DNA from: an uncultured Pseudomonadota bacterium | GTDB lineage: Bacteria > Pseudomonadota > Gammaproteobacteria > Burkholderiales > SG8-39 | Length of the DNA stretch: 24,697 nt | Direction of reading: 5' to 3' | NCBI GenBank assembly: GCA_903909415.1 | Contig: CAIVVS010000147.1 | Coordinates: forward strand, 1-24,697 | Shown: positions 1 through 7,740 of the stretch, piece by piece | Layout of the letters: each line of letters starts with the position of its first letter | How positions within the stretch are numbered: position 1 is the stretch's first letter | The notes under the pieces: generated by a model | Told to the model about the DNA's origin: nothing | The model's input: only the letters and a program-made list of their open reading frames with translations | The model's database searches: none | Program-made: the position numbers and the translations under genes

Positions 1-1389
1 ACTGCAGCGGGCCTGCGCGCGCTGGTGGCGGCGATCTCGCAGGCCGGCGACGTGGCCGTCATCGACGCGCCCGCCGTCGAGCGCGCGCTGGGCGAGGGCG
101 CCGCGCGCGCCGAGCCGGGGTCGCCCGGCCATGCGCGCCTGGCGACCTGGTTGAACGAGGAGGAGCGGCGCCACCGGCTGGTGGTCTACCTTGCCGATGG
201 CGAAGTCGGTGGCGGACGCGAAGGCGGCGCGGCGGCGGGCGCGTGGACCCGGCGCTGCCGGCGCCAGGCCGACCGCGTGCTGGGGCTGGCCGACGCGCGT
301 TCCAGCCCGGCGCCGGGCGCGCTGGAAGCCATGCTGGACGCCGCCGGCCTGTCGGCGGAGGTCGGTGCCGCCGGCGCCTCGGCGGGCGTGGCTGCCGCGA
401 GCCTGTCGGCGGGCGTGGAACTCGTCCTGATCCATCCCGCGGGCGACGCCGAACCGTCCGGCACCGCCGCGTGGCTCGCGCCGCGCAGGTTGCGGCGCCA
501 CCACCACCTACGTGAGGGGTCGGCAACCGATCTCGGCCGCATGGCGCGCCACCTGCTCGGGCACTCGCTCGGCCTGGTGCTGGGCGGCGGCGGGGCGAAG
601 GCGCTGGCGCACATCGGCCTGCTGCGCGCGCTGCACGAGGCCGGCATCGCCTACGACATCGTCGGCGGCACCAGCATGGGCTCGACCATAGGCGCACTGG
701 CCGCCTCGGGCATTGCGCCTGGCGAGATCGAGCGCCGCATGCGCGACGCGCTGCGCCACAGGCCGTTCTCCGGCCTGACCTACCCGGCGCTGGCGCTGCT
801 CAACGGCCGCCGGCTGGAGCGCGCGATGCGCGGGCTGTTCGGCGACCGGTCCATCGAGGACCTGTGGCTGAAGTACTTCTGCGTCAGCTGCAACCTGAGC
901 CGGCTGACCGTCGACGTGCACCAGCAGGGGCCGCTGCGCCACTGGGTGCGCGCCAGCAACGCGGTGCCCGGCATCGTGCCGCCGCAGTTGGACGGGGGCG
1001 AGATCCACGTCGACGGCGGGCTGCTGAACAACCTGCCGGCCGACGCGATGCGCGCCGCCGGCGCGAGCACCGTGCTCACCTGCAACGTCAGCGCCGCTGC
1101 GCCGCTGACCTCGGACTACGACTTCGGCGCCAGCCCCTCGGGGTGGAACCTGCTGCTGCGCCGGCGCGCGGGCGCGAAGTTCCCGGGCCTGCGGCGCATC
1201 CTGATGCGCTCGGTGCTGATGGCCAGCGCCGCCCATGCCGAGAACATGCGCGGCGCCTCCGACATCTACTTCACGCCGCAGGTGGCCGAGTACGACATCA
1301 ACGACTGGGACCAGGCCGACCGGCTGATCGAGATCGGCTACCGCAACGCCTGCGAGGCCATTCCCGGCTGGAAGCTGGCGACCGCGTGA
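1..1389 (+). CDS. NTE-type patatin-like phospholipase, 5' end outside the window
   Basis: A serine lysophospholipase/esterase of the patatin family. The frame is open from base 1, so the start lies upstream; a GTG at 25 is probably internal. The patatin signatures are clear: a glycine-rich oxyanion loop (LGGGGAK, about 581-601), the nucleophile elbow GTSMG with the Ser codon at 673-675, and the DGG motif of the catalytic Asp (VDGGLLNNLPAD, near 1012). The several hundred bases before the patatin domain, ending in RRHHHLREGS, resemble the linker that follows cyclic-nucleotide-binding domains in neuropathy-target-esterase-like proteins, so the missing part may carry such a domain (inference). 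The oxyanion loop reads GGGGAKALAH where GGGGARG-AH is more usual. The stop overlaps the next gene's GTG, suggesting translational coupling. Confidence 0.9.
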   Translation, partial: TAAGLRALVAAISQAGDVAVIDAPAVERALGEGAARAEPGSPGHARLATWLNEEERRHRLVVYLADGEVGGGREGGAAAGAWTRRCRRQADRVLGLADARSSPAPGALEAMLDAAGLSAEVGAAGASAGVAAASLSAGVELVLIHPAGDAEPSGTAAWLAPRRLRRHHHLREGSATDLGRMARHLLGHSLGLVLGGGGAKALAHIGLLRALHEAGIAYDIVGGTSMGSTIGALAASGIAPGEIERRMRDALRHRPFSGLTYPALALLNGRRLERAMRGLFGDRSIEDLWLKYFCVSCNLSRLTVDVHQQGPLRHWVRASNAVPGIVPPQLDGGEIHVDGGLLNNLPADAMRAAGASTVLTCNVSAAAPLTSDYDFGASPSGWNLLLRRRAGAKFPGLRRILMRSVLMASAAHAENMRGASDIYFTPQVAEYDINDWDQADRLIEIGYRNACEAIPGWKLATA

Positions 1390-1958
1390 GCGCGCAGGAC
1401 GCAGCACCGTCATTGGCGCGGCAGCGCTTCGCCAGCCGCACGCATTACGCGCTGCTGGGAGGCGGCGCGCTCGCCGCGGTGGCGTGGAGCCTCGCGCGCG
1501 GCGCCCATCCCTTGCTTGCGGCGGCCTGGCTGGCCGGCGGCGTCGCGCTGCTGTCCCTGGTCGAGTACCTGGTGCACCGCCACCTGTTCCACGGGCAGGG
1601 CCTGCTCGCCGCGGTGCATGCGCAGCACCACGAGCACCCCGAGCGCGAGCAGATCGACGCGGCGTCCTACTGGCTGCCGCTGCTGCCGCCGTTTCCCGTG
1701 GCCTGGGCGCTGTCGCTGGCGACGGGGGATGCGGCGGCGGGCGCGTGCTTCGCCGCGGGCATGTGCGTCGGCTACGTGCGCTTCCGGTACGTGCACCGGC
1801 GGCTGCACGAGCATCCGGAGCGCAGCCCGGCGCTGGCGGCTTTCCACCAGGGCCACCACGATGACGAGGCCTGCCACTTCGGCGTGACCACGCGGCTGTG
1901 GGACCGCCTGTTCGGCACCGAAGCCGCCCGCGTGGCGGCTGGTGCGGGCCGTCCTTGA
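1386..1958 (+). CDS. Fatty-acid hydroxylase / sterol desaturase superfamily protein
   Basis: A 190-residue membrane-bound non-haem di-iron enzyme, probably oxidising a lipid or isoprenoid; the substrate cannot be told. The GTG start overlaps the phospholipase stop (GTGA). Histidine clusters of the superfamily are visible: H64-H69 (VHRHLFH), H78-x2-H81H82, H137-x3-H141, H154-x2-H157H158 and H164. Hydrophobic stretches lie at about residues 22-60, 98-112 and 116-132. The size and His spacing are close to CrtZ-like carotene hydroxylases, but there are no carotenoid genes nearby. The motif HEHPER occurs twice (82-87 and 141-146), each next to a His cluster. It lies tail-to-tail with the desaturase at 1980-3092, 21 bp apart. 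Confidence 0.85.
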   Translation: MSAQDAAPSLARQRFASRTHYALLGGGALAAVAWSLARGAHPLLAAAWLAGGVALLSLVEYLVHRHLFHGQGLLAAVHAQHHEHPEREQIDAASYWLPLLPPFPVAWALSLATGDAAAGACFAAGMCVGYVRFRYVHRRLHEHPERSPALAAFHQGHHDDEACHFGVTTRLWDRLFGTEAARVAAGAGRP

Positions 1959-1979
1959 GCTGATCGTTCCTGGGGGCGG

Positions 1980-3092
1980 CTAGGCCGCGAGTGCGAAGAG
2001 GGCCGGCGGCGCGCCGCGGCTGGCGCGCACGCGCTGCTGCAGGAAGGCGACCTTCTGTTCGTGGCTGCGCACCGGGCCGCCCTCGGCGCTGAAGTCCTCG
2101 AGGTGGCGCGCGAGGAACTCCCAGTCGCCGCGCATCAGCGCCCACCACACCACCTGGTTGTTGGCGATGCCGCGGAACACCACGGCGTCATGGCGCGCGA
2201 AGGCGGCGCGGTTGGCGTCGAAGGTCCGCGCCATCCCCGACCAGTGCATCGCCGGGCGGATGTGGTGGACGATGTGGTAGCCGTCGTTGTAGCAGCGCCG
2301 GTTGTGCGCGGAGTCGATGAGGCAGGTCGCGCTGCGGAACGGGTTCGCCGCATCTCGCAGGTCCACGAAGGCATGCTGCGCCCAGTTGCCCGCCATCAGC
2401 GCCAGGCGCATCAGCAGCAGCGGCAGCACCAGCACCACCAGCGTCGCGGCGGGATTCAGCATCCACCCCAGCGCCACCGCGCCGAACCAGGCAGCCTCGC
2501 CCGCGAGGAAGTGCGCCAGTTGCCGGCGGTGCCCGCGCCGCCACAGCCATGCGCCCAGGTGCAGCCAGCCGGCGGCGATGAAGCGCAGCGCGTAGTGCGC
2601 GAAGTGGACCGGATCGTCGCGCCGGTAGCCCAGCGTCGAGGACGTGTCCGGTTCGAGGTTGCCCTCGGCATGGTGCATCACCACGTGGTGCGCGAAGAAC
2701 GAGGCCGGCGTGTGGCCGAACAGCGGGCCGTACAACGCGGGCAGGATGGCGTTCAGCCACTGGAGCCGCCGGTTGAACAGCCGCCGGTGCTCGGTGGCAT
2801 GCAGCATCAGGCTGTAGGGCCCGCCGAAACGTGCGAACACCAGCCACAGGTAGGGCAGGGCCAGCAGCGCGACCGCCCAGGCCGGCAGCAGGAACAGCAA
2901 GGCGGCCGAGGGGAACACGGTGGCGGCGATGCGCGCGGCCACGCGGATGAAGACCAGGTCGCGCTCGTCGGCGAGCAGGCGCAGCGCGAGCCGCTCCCAG
3001 GCGGCGTAGCGCGCCGGCCGGGTCCAGCCCGGGTCCGGGGTCAGCGCCCCGGACGCAGGCGGCTCGGGCAGCGCGGGCTCACCCTGTCGCAT
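1980..3092 (-). CDS. Fatty acid desaturase family protein
   Basis: A 370-residue integral-membrane di-iron desaturase/hydroxylase. The three histidine boxes are present: H98-x3-H102 (HATEH), H135H136-x3-H140H141 (HHVVMHH) and H273-x2-H276H277 (HIVHH). An extra NWAQH (236-240) sits in a hydrophobic stretch before the third box. Membrane segments are at about 57-88, 112-124, 166-183, 197-210 and 214-233. The ATG is 11 bp after the stop of the SDR gene, so the two are almost certainly one transcript with the SDR first. Family knowledge: such enzymes act on acyl lipids, alkanes or small hydrophobic molecules using an electron donor; no ferredoxin or reductase is encoded beside it. The exact substrate is unknown. 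Confidence 0.87.
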   Translation of the reverse strand: MRQGEPALPEPPASGALTPDPGWTRPARYAAWERLALRLLADERDLVFIRVAARIAATVFPSAALLFLLPAWAVALLALPYLWLVFARFGGPYSLMLHATEHRRLFNRRLQWLNAILPALYGPLFGHTPASFFAHHVVMHHAEGNLEPDTSSTLGYRRDDPVHFAHYALRFIAAGWLHLGAWLWRRGHRRQLAHFLAGEAAWFGAVALGWMLNPAATLVVLVLPLLLMRLALMAGNWAQHAFVDLRDAANPFRSATCLIDSAHNRRCYNDGYHIVHHIRPAMHWSGMARTFDANRAAFARHDAVVFRGIANNQVVWWALMRGDWEFLARHLEDFSAEGGPVRSHEQKVAFLQQRVRASRGAPPALFALAA

Positions 3093-3103
3093 CGGGCCCG
3101 GGC

Positions 3104-3862
3104 TCAGCCGCGCCCGACGAAGGGCATCTTGGTGGCCATGATGGTCATGAACTGCACGTTGGTCTCCAGCGGGAACGAGGCCATCTGCAGCACCGCGTCG
3201 GCCACGTGCTGCACGTCCATGCGCGCCTCCACCGCGAGCCGGCCGTCGGCCTGCGGCACGCCCTCGGCCATGCGCGCGGTCATGTCGGTGGCGGCGTTGC
3301 CGATGTCGATCTGGCCGCAGGCGATGTCGTACTTGCGCCCGTCCAGCGAGGTGGACTTGGTCAGGCCGGTGACCGCGTGCTTGGTCGCGGTGTAGGGAGC
3401 GGAGTTGGGCCGGGGCGCGTGCGCCGAGATCGAGCCATTGTTGATGATGCGCCCGCCGCGCGGGGACTGGTCCTTCATGATGCGGAATGCTTCCTGCGTG
3501 CACAGGAACACGCCGGTGAGGTTGGCGTTCACCACCGTCATCCACTGCTCGTAGGACAGGTCCTCCAGCGGCAGCGCGGGCGCGCCGGTGCCGGCGTTGT
3601 TGAACAGCACGTCCAGCCGGCCCCAGGCATCCTTCACCCGCGCGAACAGCGCCTTCACCGAGGCCGGGTCGCCGACGTCGGTGGGCACGGCGATCGCTTC
3701 CGAGGCGGCGGCGCCGGAATCGCGTATCGCCGCCTCCAGCGCCTCGCGCCTGCGGCCGGCCAGCGCGACGCGGTAGCCCTTGGCCAGGAAGGTGAGCGCG
3801 ACGGCGCGGCCTATGCCGGAGCCGGCGCCGGTGACGATGGCGGTCTTGCGGTGCGTGGACAT
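3104..3862 (-). CDS. Short-chain dehydrogenase/reductase (classical SDR)
   Basis: A 252-residue NAD(P)-dependent oxidoreductase. It has the cofactor-binding TGAGSGIG at residues 11-18, NNAG at 88-91, the structural Asn in NANLTG (112-117), and the catalytic Ser144-Tyr157-Lys161 set (GSIS...YTATK). The ATG at 3862 follows AGGGAAG at a suitable distance, and the protein begins directly with the Rossmann fold; the frame stays open further upstream but without family-like sequence. It is the first gene of a two-gene operon with the desaturase and is divergent from the XRE-cupin regulator. A lipid alcohol/aldehyde or keto substrate would fit the partner, but that is inference. Confidence 0.9.
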   Translation of the reverse strand: MSTHRKTAIVTGAGSGIGRAVALTFLAKGYRVALAGRRREALEAAIRDSGAAASEAIAVPTDVGDPASVKALFARVKDAWGRLDVLFNNAGTGAPALPLEDLSYEQWMTVVNANLTGVFLCTQEAFRIMKDQSPRGGRIINNGSISAHAPRPNSAPYTATKHAVTGLTKSTSLDGRKYDIACGQIDIGNAATDMTARMAEGVPQADGRLAVEARMDVQHVADAVLQMASFPLETNVQFMTIMATKMPFVGRG

Positions 3863-3974
3863 GGGTGCGGGCTTCCCTGCGTGGCGTTCGGCCGGGAATC
3901 GTACCGCAGCGGCTCGGGCGCATCCGCGGCGTGATATGTTGCCGTGGTGATGCGCACGAACAGGAAACACCCCC
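3863..3974. promoter_or_regulatory. Divergent intergenic region between SDR and XRE-cupin genes
   Basis: These 112 bp must hold the start signals of two divergent units. The only AT-leaning patch is around 3932-3940, with TATGTT (3935-3940) as a possible -10 for the regulator; no convincing -35 is seen at 16-18 bp. AGGAAAC just before 3975 is the likely ribosome site of the regulator. The divergent arrangement is typical of a regulator controlling the neighbouring operon and itself. Confidence 0.35.
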
Positions 3975-4616
3975 ATGTCCAGCTTCGGTGACCGCCTGCG
4001 CAAGCTGCGCACCGGGCGCGGGCTGGTGATCGACCAGCTGGTCGCGCGCACCGGCCTGTCGCGGCCCTACATCAGCCAGATCGAGACCGGCAAGGCCTCA
4101 CCCTCGCTGCAGAGCATCCGCAAGCTCGCCGCGGCGCTGGACATCCCGGTGACGCAGTTCTTCGTGCAGGAGACCGTGCCGCCGGTGGTGGTGCGCAAGG
4201 CCGACCGGCTGGTGGTGAGCTTCGGCCCGCCGGTGCCGCCCAACAAGCAGCCGCGCAGCATCACGCTGCTGTCGGCGCCCAGCCGCAACATGGAGATGGT
4301 GATCCTGGAGCTGCCCGCCGGCTACCGCGCCTCCGACCCCGACCAGGGCCACGACGGCGAGGAGTGCTTCCTGGTGCTGAAGGGACGGCTGCGCGCCCAG
4401 CACGGCGACTATTCCTTCGAGGTGTCCGAGGGCGACAGCTTCCACTGGGACGGCACCGTGCCGCACGACGTCTACAACATCGGCAAGGACACCGCGCGGG
4501 TGCTGGTGAGCCGCACGCCGCCCGGCTTCATGAAGACGCGCCTGGCGGGCGACAAGCCCGAGCCCGCGCGCAAGCGCCGCGCCCCGGCGCGCAAGAAGGC
4601 GGGCAACACGGGCTGA
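3975..4616 (+). CDS. XRE-family transcriptional regulator with C-terminal cupin domain
   Basis: A 213-residue DNA-binding regulator. Residues 5-62 form an XRE/Cro-type helix-turn-helix ([20 protein letters not shown], then [21 protein letters not shown]). Residues about 107-185 form a small cupin domain ([31 protein letters not shown]) that usually senses a small ligand in this family (PuuR/SutR-like architecture). The tail 194-213 is rich in Lys/Arg/Ala and may add non-specific DNA contact. It is divergent from the SDR-desaturase operon and convergent with the TRAP operon, so the SDR-desaturase pair is its first candidate target. The ligand is unknown. Confidence 0.88.
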   Translation: MSSFGDRLRKLRTGRGLVIDQLVARTGLSRPYISQIETGKASPSLQSIRKLAAALDIPVTQFFVQETVPPVVVRKADRLVVSFGPPVPPNKQPRSITLLSAPSRNMEMVILELPAGYRASDPDQGHDGEECFLVLKGRLRAQHGDYSFEVSEGDSFHWDGTVPHDVYNIGKDTARVLVSRTPPGFMKTRLAGDKPEPARKRRAPARKKAGNTG

Positions 4617-4637
4617 GCGGGATGCCGGCGCGGCGCG

Positions 4638-4721
4638 CTCGGCACCCGTACGTCAGCGCTGGTGCCTCAGCGCCCGTACCTCATCGACCGTACCTCAGCG
4701 CCCGTACCTCATCGACCGTAC
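4638..4721 (-). repeat. Six-unit 14-bp tandem repeat over the 3' end of dctM
   Basis: On the minus strand the units begin at 4721, 4707, 4693, 4679, 4665 and 4651. The first four alternate exactly between GTACGGTCGATGAG and GTACGGGCGCTGAG, so 4694-4721 and 4666-4693 are a perfect 28-bp duplication. The last two units are degenerate. The first unit contains the final codons and TGA of dctM. TGA recurs every 14 bases in five units, which places stops in all three frames. The array fills most of the 92-bp gap between the convergent regulator and dctM. Confidence 0.9.
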
Positions 4722-5989
4722 ATCAGCTTGACCGGGTACATCGACAGCCACGGCCAGTAGCTCACCACCATCAGGCAGGCGGTCTGCACCCAGAAGAAGG
4801 GCAGGGTGCCCATGTAGATGGTCTTCACCGGCATCTTGAACTGCGCCTGCGCGACGAAGATGTTCAGGCCGAAGGGCGGCGTGAAGTTGCCGATCGCCAT
4901 GTTGATGGTCATGATCACGCCGAAGTGAACGGGGTCCACGCCGATCGCCTTGACGATGGGCAGCAGCAGCGGCGTGAGCACCAGCGTGGCCGACACCGGG
5001 TCGATGGCGGTGCCGACGATGAGCAGGAACACGTTGATCGCCAGCAGCACCATCCAGGGGTCGGCCTTGATCCATTCCAGCACCTGCACCGAGGCTGCCG
5101 GGATGCCCGAGACCGTGAGCATCCAGGAGTAGACCCCGGCCGCCGCGAACAGCACCATCACCTGCGCGGTGAGGTACATGGAGTCGCCCGCCAGGTCGAT
5201 GATGCGCCGCCAGGAGACGTCGTTGTAGACCCAGCGCGACACCGCGATCGCGTACACGCAGGCCACCGCGGCGGACTCGGTCGCGGTGAACACGCCGAAG
5301 AACAGGCCGCCCAGCACTAGCACCTGCATGCCCAGCGCCCAGAAACTCGCGCGCGTGGCCGCGAAGAAGCGCGGCCAGGAGAAGGGCTCGCCCTCGCGCA
5401 GGCCGTGCTTCACGCCGTACCAGACCACGTAGCCGCACATCACCAGCGAGATCAGCACGCCCGGCAACATGCCGGCGGCGAACACCGCCGGGATCGACAC
5501 CTCGGCCACCACGCCGTACAGGATCATGTTGATGCTGGGCGGGATGACGATGGCGATGGTGCCGCAGGAGGTGATCAGGCCGGCGTTGAAGCGGTCGCCG
5601 TAGCCGTTCTTGCGCAGCTCGCCCAGCAGCAGGCGGCCGGTGGTGGCGGTGGCCGCGGCACTCGACCCGCCGACCACGCCCAGCACCGTCGCGACGCCCA
5701 CGGTGGCCAGGCCCGTGCTGGCCGGCGCGCGGCCGAAGATCGAGTACATCCAGGCCAGCGTCCGGGTGGAGATCGCGCCCGCGCCCATCAACTCGCCGGC
5801 GAAGATGAACAGCGGCACCGACAGCAGCGCGATGCCGTCCACGCTGCCGAACATCACCTGGTGCAGCGTGGTGAGCGGCGCCGAGCTGAAGAACAGCAGG
5901 AACATCGCCGCCGAGGCGGCCAGCACCACGAAGATCGGGAAGCCGAACAGGAACAGCAGCGTCGGCAGGACCACCAGCGCCCAGGTCAT
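4709..5989 (-). CDS. dctM: TRAP transporter large permease subunit (DctM family)
   Basis: A 426-residue polytopic inner-membrane protein, the ion-coupled transport subunit of a tripartite ATP-independent periplasmic transporter. The length and many hydrophobic segments match DctM/SiaM. Family-like stretches include LLSVPLFIFAGELM, GVVGGSSAAATA, IAIVIPPSINMILYGV and the late NPF-like segment NFTPPFGLNIFVAQ. The ATG overlaps the dctQ stop (ATGA), so the two subunits are translationally coupled. It is the last gene of the CDGSH-cupin-dctPQM unit. Its 3' end lies inside a 14-bp tandem repeat. TRAP systems usually carry organic acids with Na+ or H+; the substrate is not evident here. Confidence 0.95.
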   Translation of the reverse strand: MTWALVVLPTLLFLFGFPIFVVLAASAAMFLLFFSSAPLTTLHQVMFGSVDGIALLSVPLFIFAGELMGAGAISTRTLAWMYSIFGRAPASTGLATVGVATVLGVVGGSSAAATATTGRLLLGELRKNGYGDRFNAGLITSCGTIAIVIPPSINMILYGVVAEVSIPAVFAAGMLPGVLISLVMCGYVVWYGVKHGLREGEPFSWPRFFAATRASFWALGMQVLVLGGLFFGVFTATESAAVACVYAIAVSRWVYNDVSWRRIIDLAGDSMYLTAQVMVLFAAAGVYSWMLTVSGIPAASVQVLEWIKADPWMVLLAINVFLLIVGTAIDPVSATLVLTPLLLPIVKAIGVDPVHFGVIMTINMAIGNFTPPFGLNIFVAQAQFKMPVKTIYMGTLPFFWVQTACLMVVSYWPWLSMYPVKLMYGR

Positions 5990-6540
5990 CGCGCGGGCCC
6001 CGCTGCGCCGCCCTCGGCGGCGTGCATCGCCACCTGCGCCTCCAGCGGCGTGTCCGGACCGTCGGCCTCGACCGCCTTCGGGTCGGCCAGGTGGCGCCAC
6101 GCGATCCAGATCGCCACCCCGGCCATCGCGACCGAGCCGACGGTGAGCGCCGCGTGCGGCACCACCATCGGGATGCCGGCGGCGACGCTCTTGTTGCCCA
6201 GGCGCCACATGGTGGCGAGGAACTGCATCGAGGACCAGGCCACCACCGACAGCGTGACGGCAAGCCCGGCGGCACCGGCCACGATCAGCCAGCGGCGCAC
6301 CGCCGGCGGGGTGGTGACGAACAGGATGTCCATGTTCAGGTGCTCGCGGCGCAGCGTCACCACGATGGCGCCCAGGAACACGCCCCAGATCATCAGGTAG
6401 ACCATCACCTCGTCGGCCCACACCAGCGGCGCGGAGAACAGGTCTCGGGCGACGACGTTGGCGAAGCCGATCGCCATGATCACCATCATGAGCGCGGCCA
6501 GCACGAGGTGGATGGCGCGTTCGAACCGTGTTTTTCTCAT
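5986..6540 (-). CDS. dctQ: TRAP transporter small permease subunit (DctQ family)
   Basis: A 184-residue membrane protein with four predicted helices at about residues 9-30, 45-63, 84-104 and 127-147, the usual DctQ topology. Family-like motifs are WADEVMVYLMIWGVFLGA (41-58) and RREHLNMD (64-71), which corresponds to the conserved HI-D segment after helix 2. The ATG at 6540 precedes the Arg/Lys-rich cap before helix 1; the frame continues upstream without family-like sequence. It is separated from dctP by 151 bp of strongly structured DNA, while its stop overlaps the dctM start. The C-terminal 30 residues are Ala/Glu/Asp-rich and cytoplasmic. Confidence 0.93.
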   Translation of the reverse strand: MRKTRFERAIHLVLAALMMVIMAIGFANVVARDLFSAPLVWADEVMVYLMIWGVFLGAIVVTLRREHLNMDILFVTTPPAVRRWLIVAGAAGLAVTLSVVAWSSMQFLATMWRLGNKSVAAGIPMVVPHAALTVGSVAMAGVAIWIAWRHLADPKAVEADGPDTPLEAQVAMHAAEGGAAGPAR

Positions 6541-6606
6541 TGCCTGCCAGTGTCTGTTTCCGCGGTCGCGTGCCGCAAGCGCCAAGCATATCGCCGTGCA
6601 AAGCAA

Positions 6607-6648
6607 GACGGCGGCCCGCCCGTGTTCGTCGCCGGGACGGCCGCCGTC
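6607..6648 (-). terminator. Hairpin plus T-rich tail between dctP and dctQ
   Basis: The arms GACGGCGGCC (6607-6616) and GGCCGCCGTC (6639-6648) are perfect 10-bp complements with a 22-nt loop. Read on the minus strand the stem is followed by TTGCTTTGC, a modest U-rich tract. This fits a weak intrinsic terminator placed after the receptor gene and before the permease genes, where partial read-through would give more receptor than permease. The function is inferred from position and shape. Confidence 0.55.
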
Positions 6649-6658
6649 GGGTTGCCGC

Positions 6659-6705
6659 GCCGGCGGGTCCCGGGGGACCCGCCGGCCAGGATCACTTGAT
6701 CCTGG
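6659..6705 (-). other. Two adjoining perfect inverted repeats at the dctP stop
   Basis: 6659-6671 and 6674-6686 are a perfect 13-bp inverted repeat (GCCGGCGGGTCCC and its complement) around GG. Directly next to it, 6686-6694 (CCAGGATCA) and 6697-6705 form a perfect 9-bp inverted repeat that contains the TGA of dctP. On the mRNA these would be two stacked stems at the 3' end of dctP. They may protect the dctP message from 3' exonucleases or slow transcription, as is known for intercistronic hairpins after binding-protein genes. Confidence 0.7.
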
Positions 6706-7708
6706 CGGCCGCGGCCACCATCCTGTCGTACATGGCCTTGACCGCGGGCTTGTCGCCCACGACCTTCGGCCCCACGCCTTCCATGCGCTTCATCAGCTCG
6801 GTGCGGTCGCCCGCGGACAGGTTCACCACCTGGCCGCCGGCGTCGGTCCAGCGCTTGTACATCTGGTCCTCGTAGCCGTTGGCGAAGGACTGCACCGCCG
6901 GCACCATGGCGCGGCCCTCGTCCATGATCACCTTCTGCAGGTCGGCCGGCAGCTTGTCGAACCAGACCTTGCTCACCATGCCGATGCTGACGAGGTAGGC
7001 CTCGTTGGTGACGGTCATCACCTTGGCCACGTCCTGGTACTTGAAGTTCACGAAGATCGCCGGGACGCTGCGGCTGCCGTCGATCGCGCCGGTCTGCAGC
7101 GCCGGGAGCACCTCGTTCAGGTTCATCGGGATGCCGGTGGCGCCGACGCGGGCCATCTGCTCGCGTTCGATGTCGCTCGCGTTGATGCGGATCTTCTGGC
7201 CCTTGAACTCGTCCAGCGTCTTGATCGGCTTGCGCGACAGGTAGGCCGGCGTGCCCAGGATGAAGGCGTTCACGCCGATCAGCCCGCGCGCCTCGCCCAT
7301 CTTGAGCATCTCGTCGCGCACCGACGGGTCCTGGATGGTGGCCGCGGCATGCGCGCGGTCGCGGTAGACGCCCGGGGCGCCGAACACCATGAAGCGCGGG
7401 TCGATGCCGACGTAGAAGTCCGTGGGCGTGACGAAGGCCTCGATGCTGCCGGTCTGCATGCCCTCGATCATGCGCGGGATGGTGCCGAGCTGGCCGGCCG
7501 GGAAGATGTCGACCTTGAGCTTGCCGGCGGCGGCCTTCTCCAGCCGCTCCTTGTAGATCTTCATCCACTCGTGCTGGCCGTCGTTGATGGTGGCGGTGGT
7601 GAGCTTCATCACCACCTGCTGCGCCGATGCCGGCACCGCGATGAGGGCGAACGCCACGGCGGTTGCGACTCCCGCCAGGCGGCGGGACAGTGCGTTGTTC
7701 ATTTCCAT
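6692..7708 (-). CDS. dctP: TRAP transporter substrate-binding protein (DctP family)
   Basis: A 338-residue periplasmic receptor that delivers substrate to DctQM. Residues 1-29 are a signal peptide (basic start, hydrophobic core, cleavage after VPASA). The mature part shows DctP features: HEWMKIYKERLEKAAAGKLKVDIFPAGQLG, a KIRI strand with Arg174, the position that usually binds the substrate carboxylate, and MNLNEVLPALQTGAIDG (195-211). GGAGGAGGAAAA precedes the ATG at 7708; an ATG at 7702 is nearly as well placed. The gene follows the bicupin gene by 32 bp. The conserved Arg suggests an organic acid ligand (family knowledge); the identity is unknown. Confidence 0.95.
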   Translation of the reverse strand: MEMNNALSRRLAGVATAVAFALIAVPASAQQVVMKLTTATINDGQHEWMKIYKERLEKAAAGKLKVDIFPAGQLGTIPRMIEGMQTGSIEAFVTPTDFYVGIDPRFMVFGAPGVYRDRAHAAATIQDPSVRDEMLKMGEARGLIGVNAFILGTPAYLSRKPIKTLDEFKGQKIRINASDIEREQMARVGATGIPMNLNEVLPALQTGAIDGSRSVPAIFVNFKYQDVAKVMTVTNEAYLVSIGMVSKVWFDKLPADLQKVIMDEGRAMVPAVQSFANGYEDQMYKRWTDAGGQVVNLSAGDRTELMKRMEGVGPKVVGDKPAVKAMYDRMVAAAARIK

Positions 7709-7740
7709 TTTTCCTCCTCCAGGATTCGTGGGTGCTGCGG

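Noticed and set aside
508..2148. Long minus-strand open frame (546 codons) opposite the phospholipase and hydroxylase genes
   Set aside because: Its Arg/Ala/Pro/Gly-rich translation has no family features and it lies antisense to two well-supported genes; such shadow frames are expected at 70 % GC.
4638..4721. CRISPR array
   Set aside because: Units are contiguous 14-bp tandem copies without unique spacers, and no cas genes are present.
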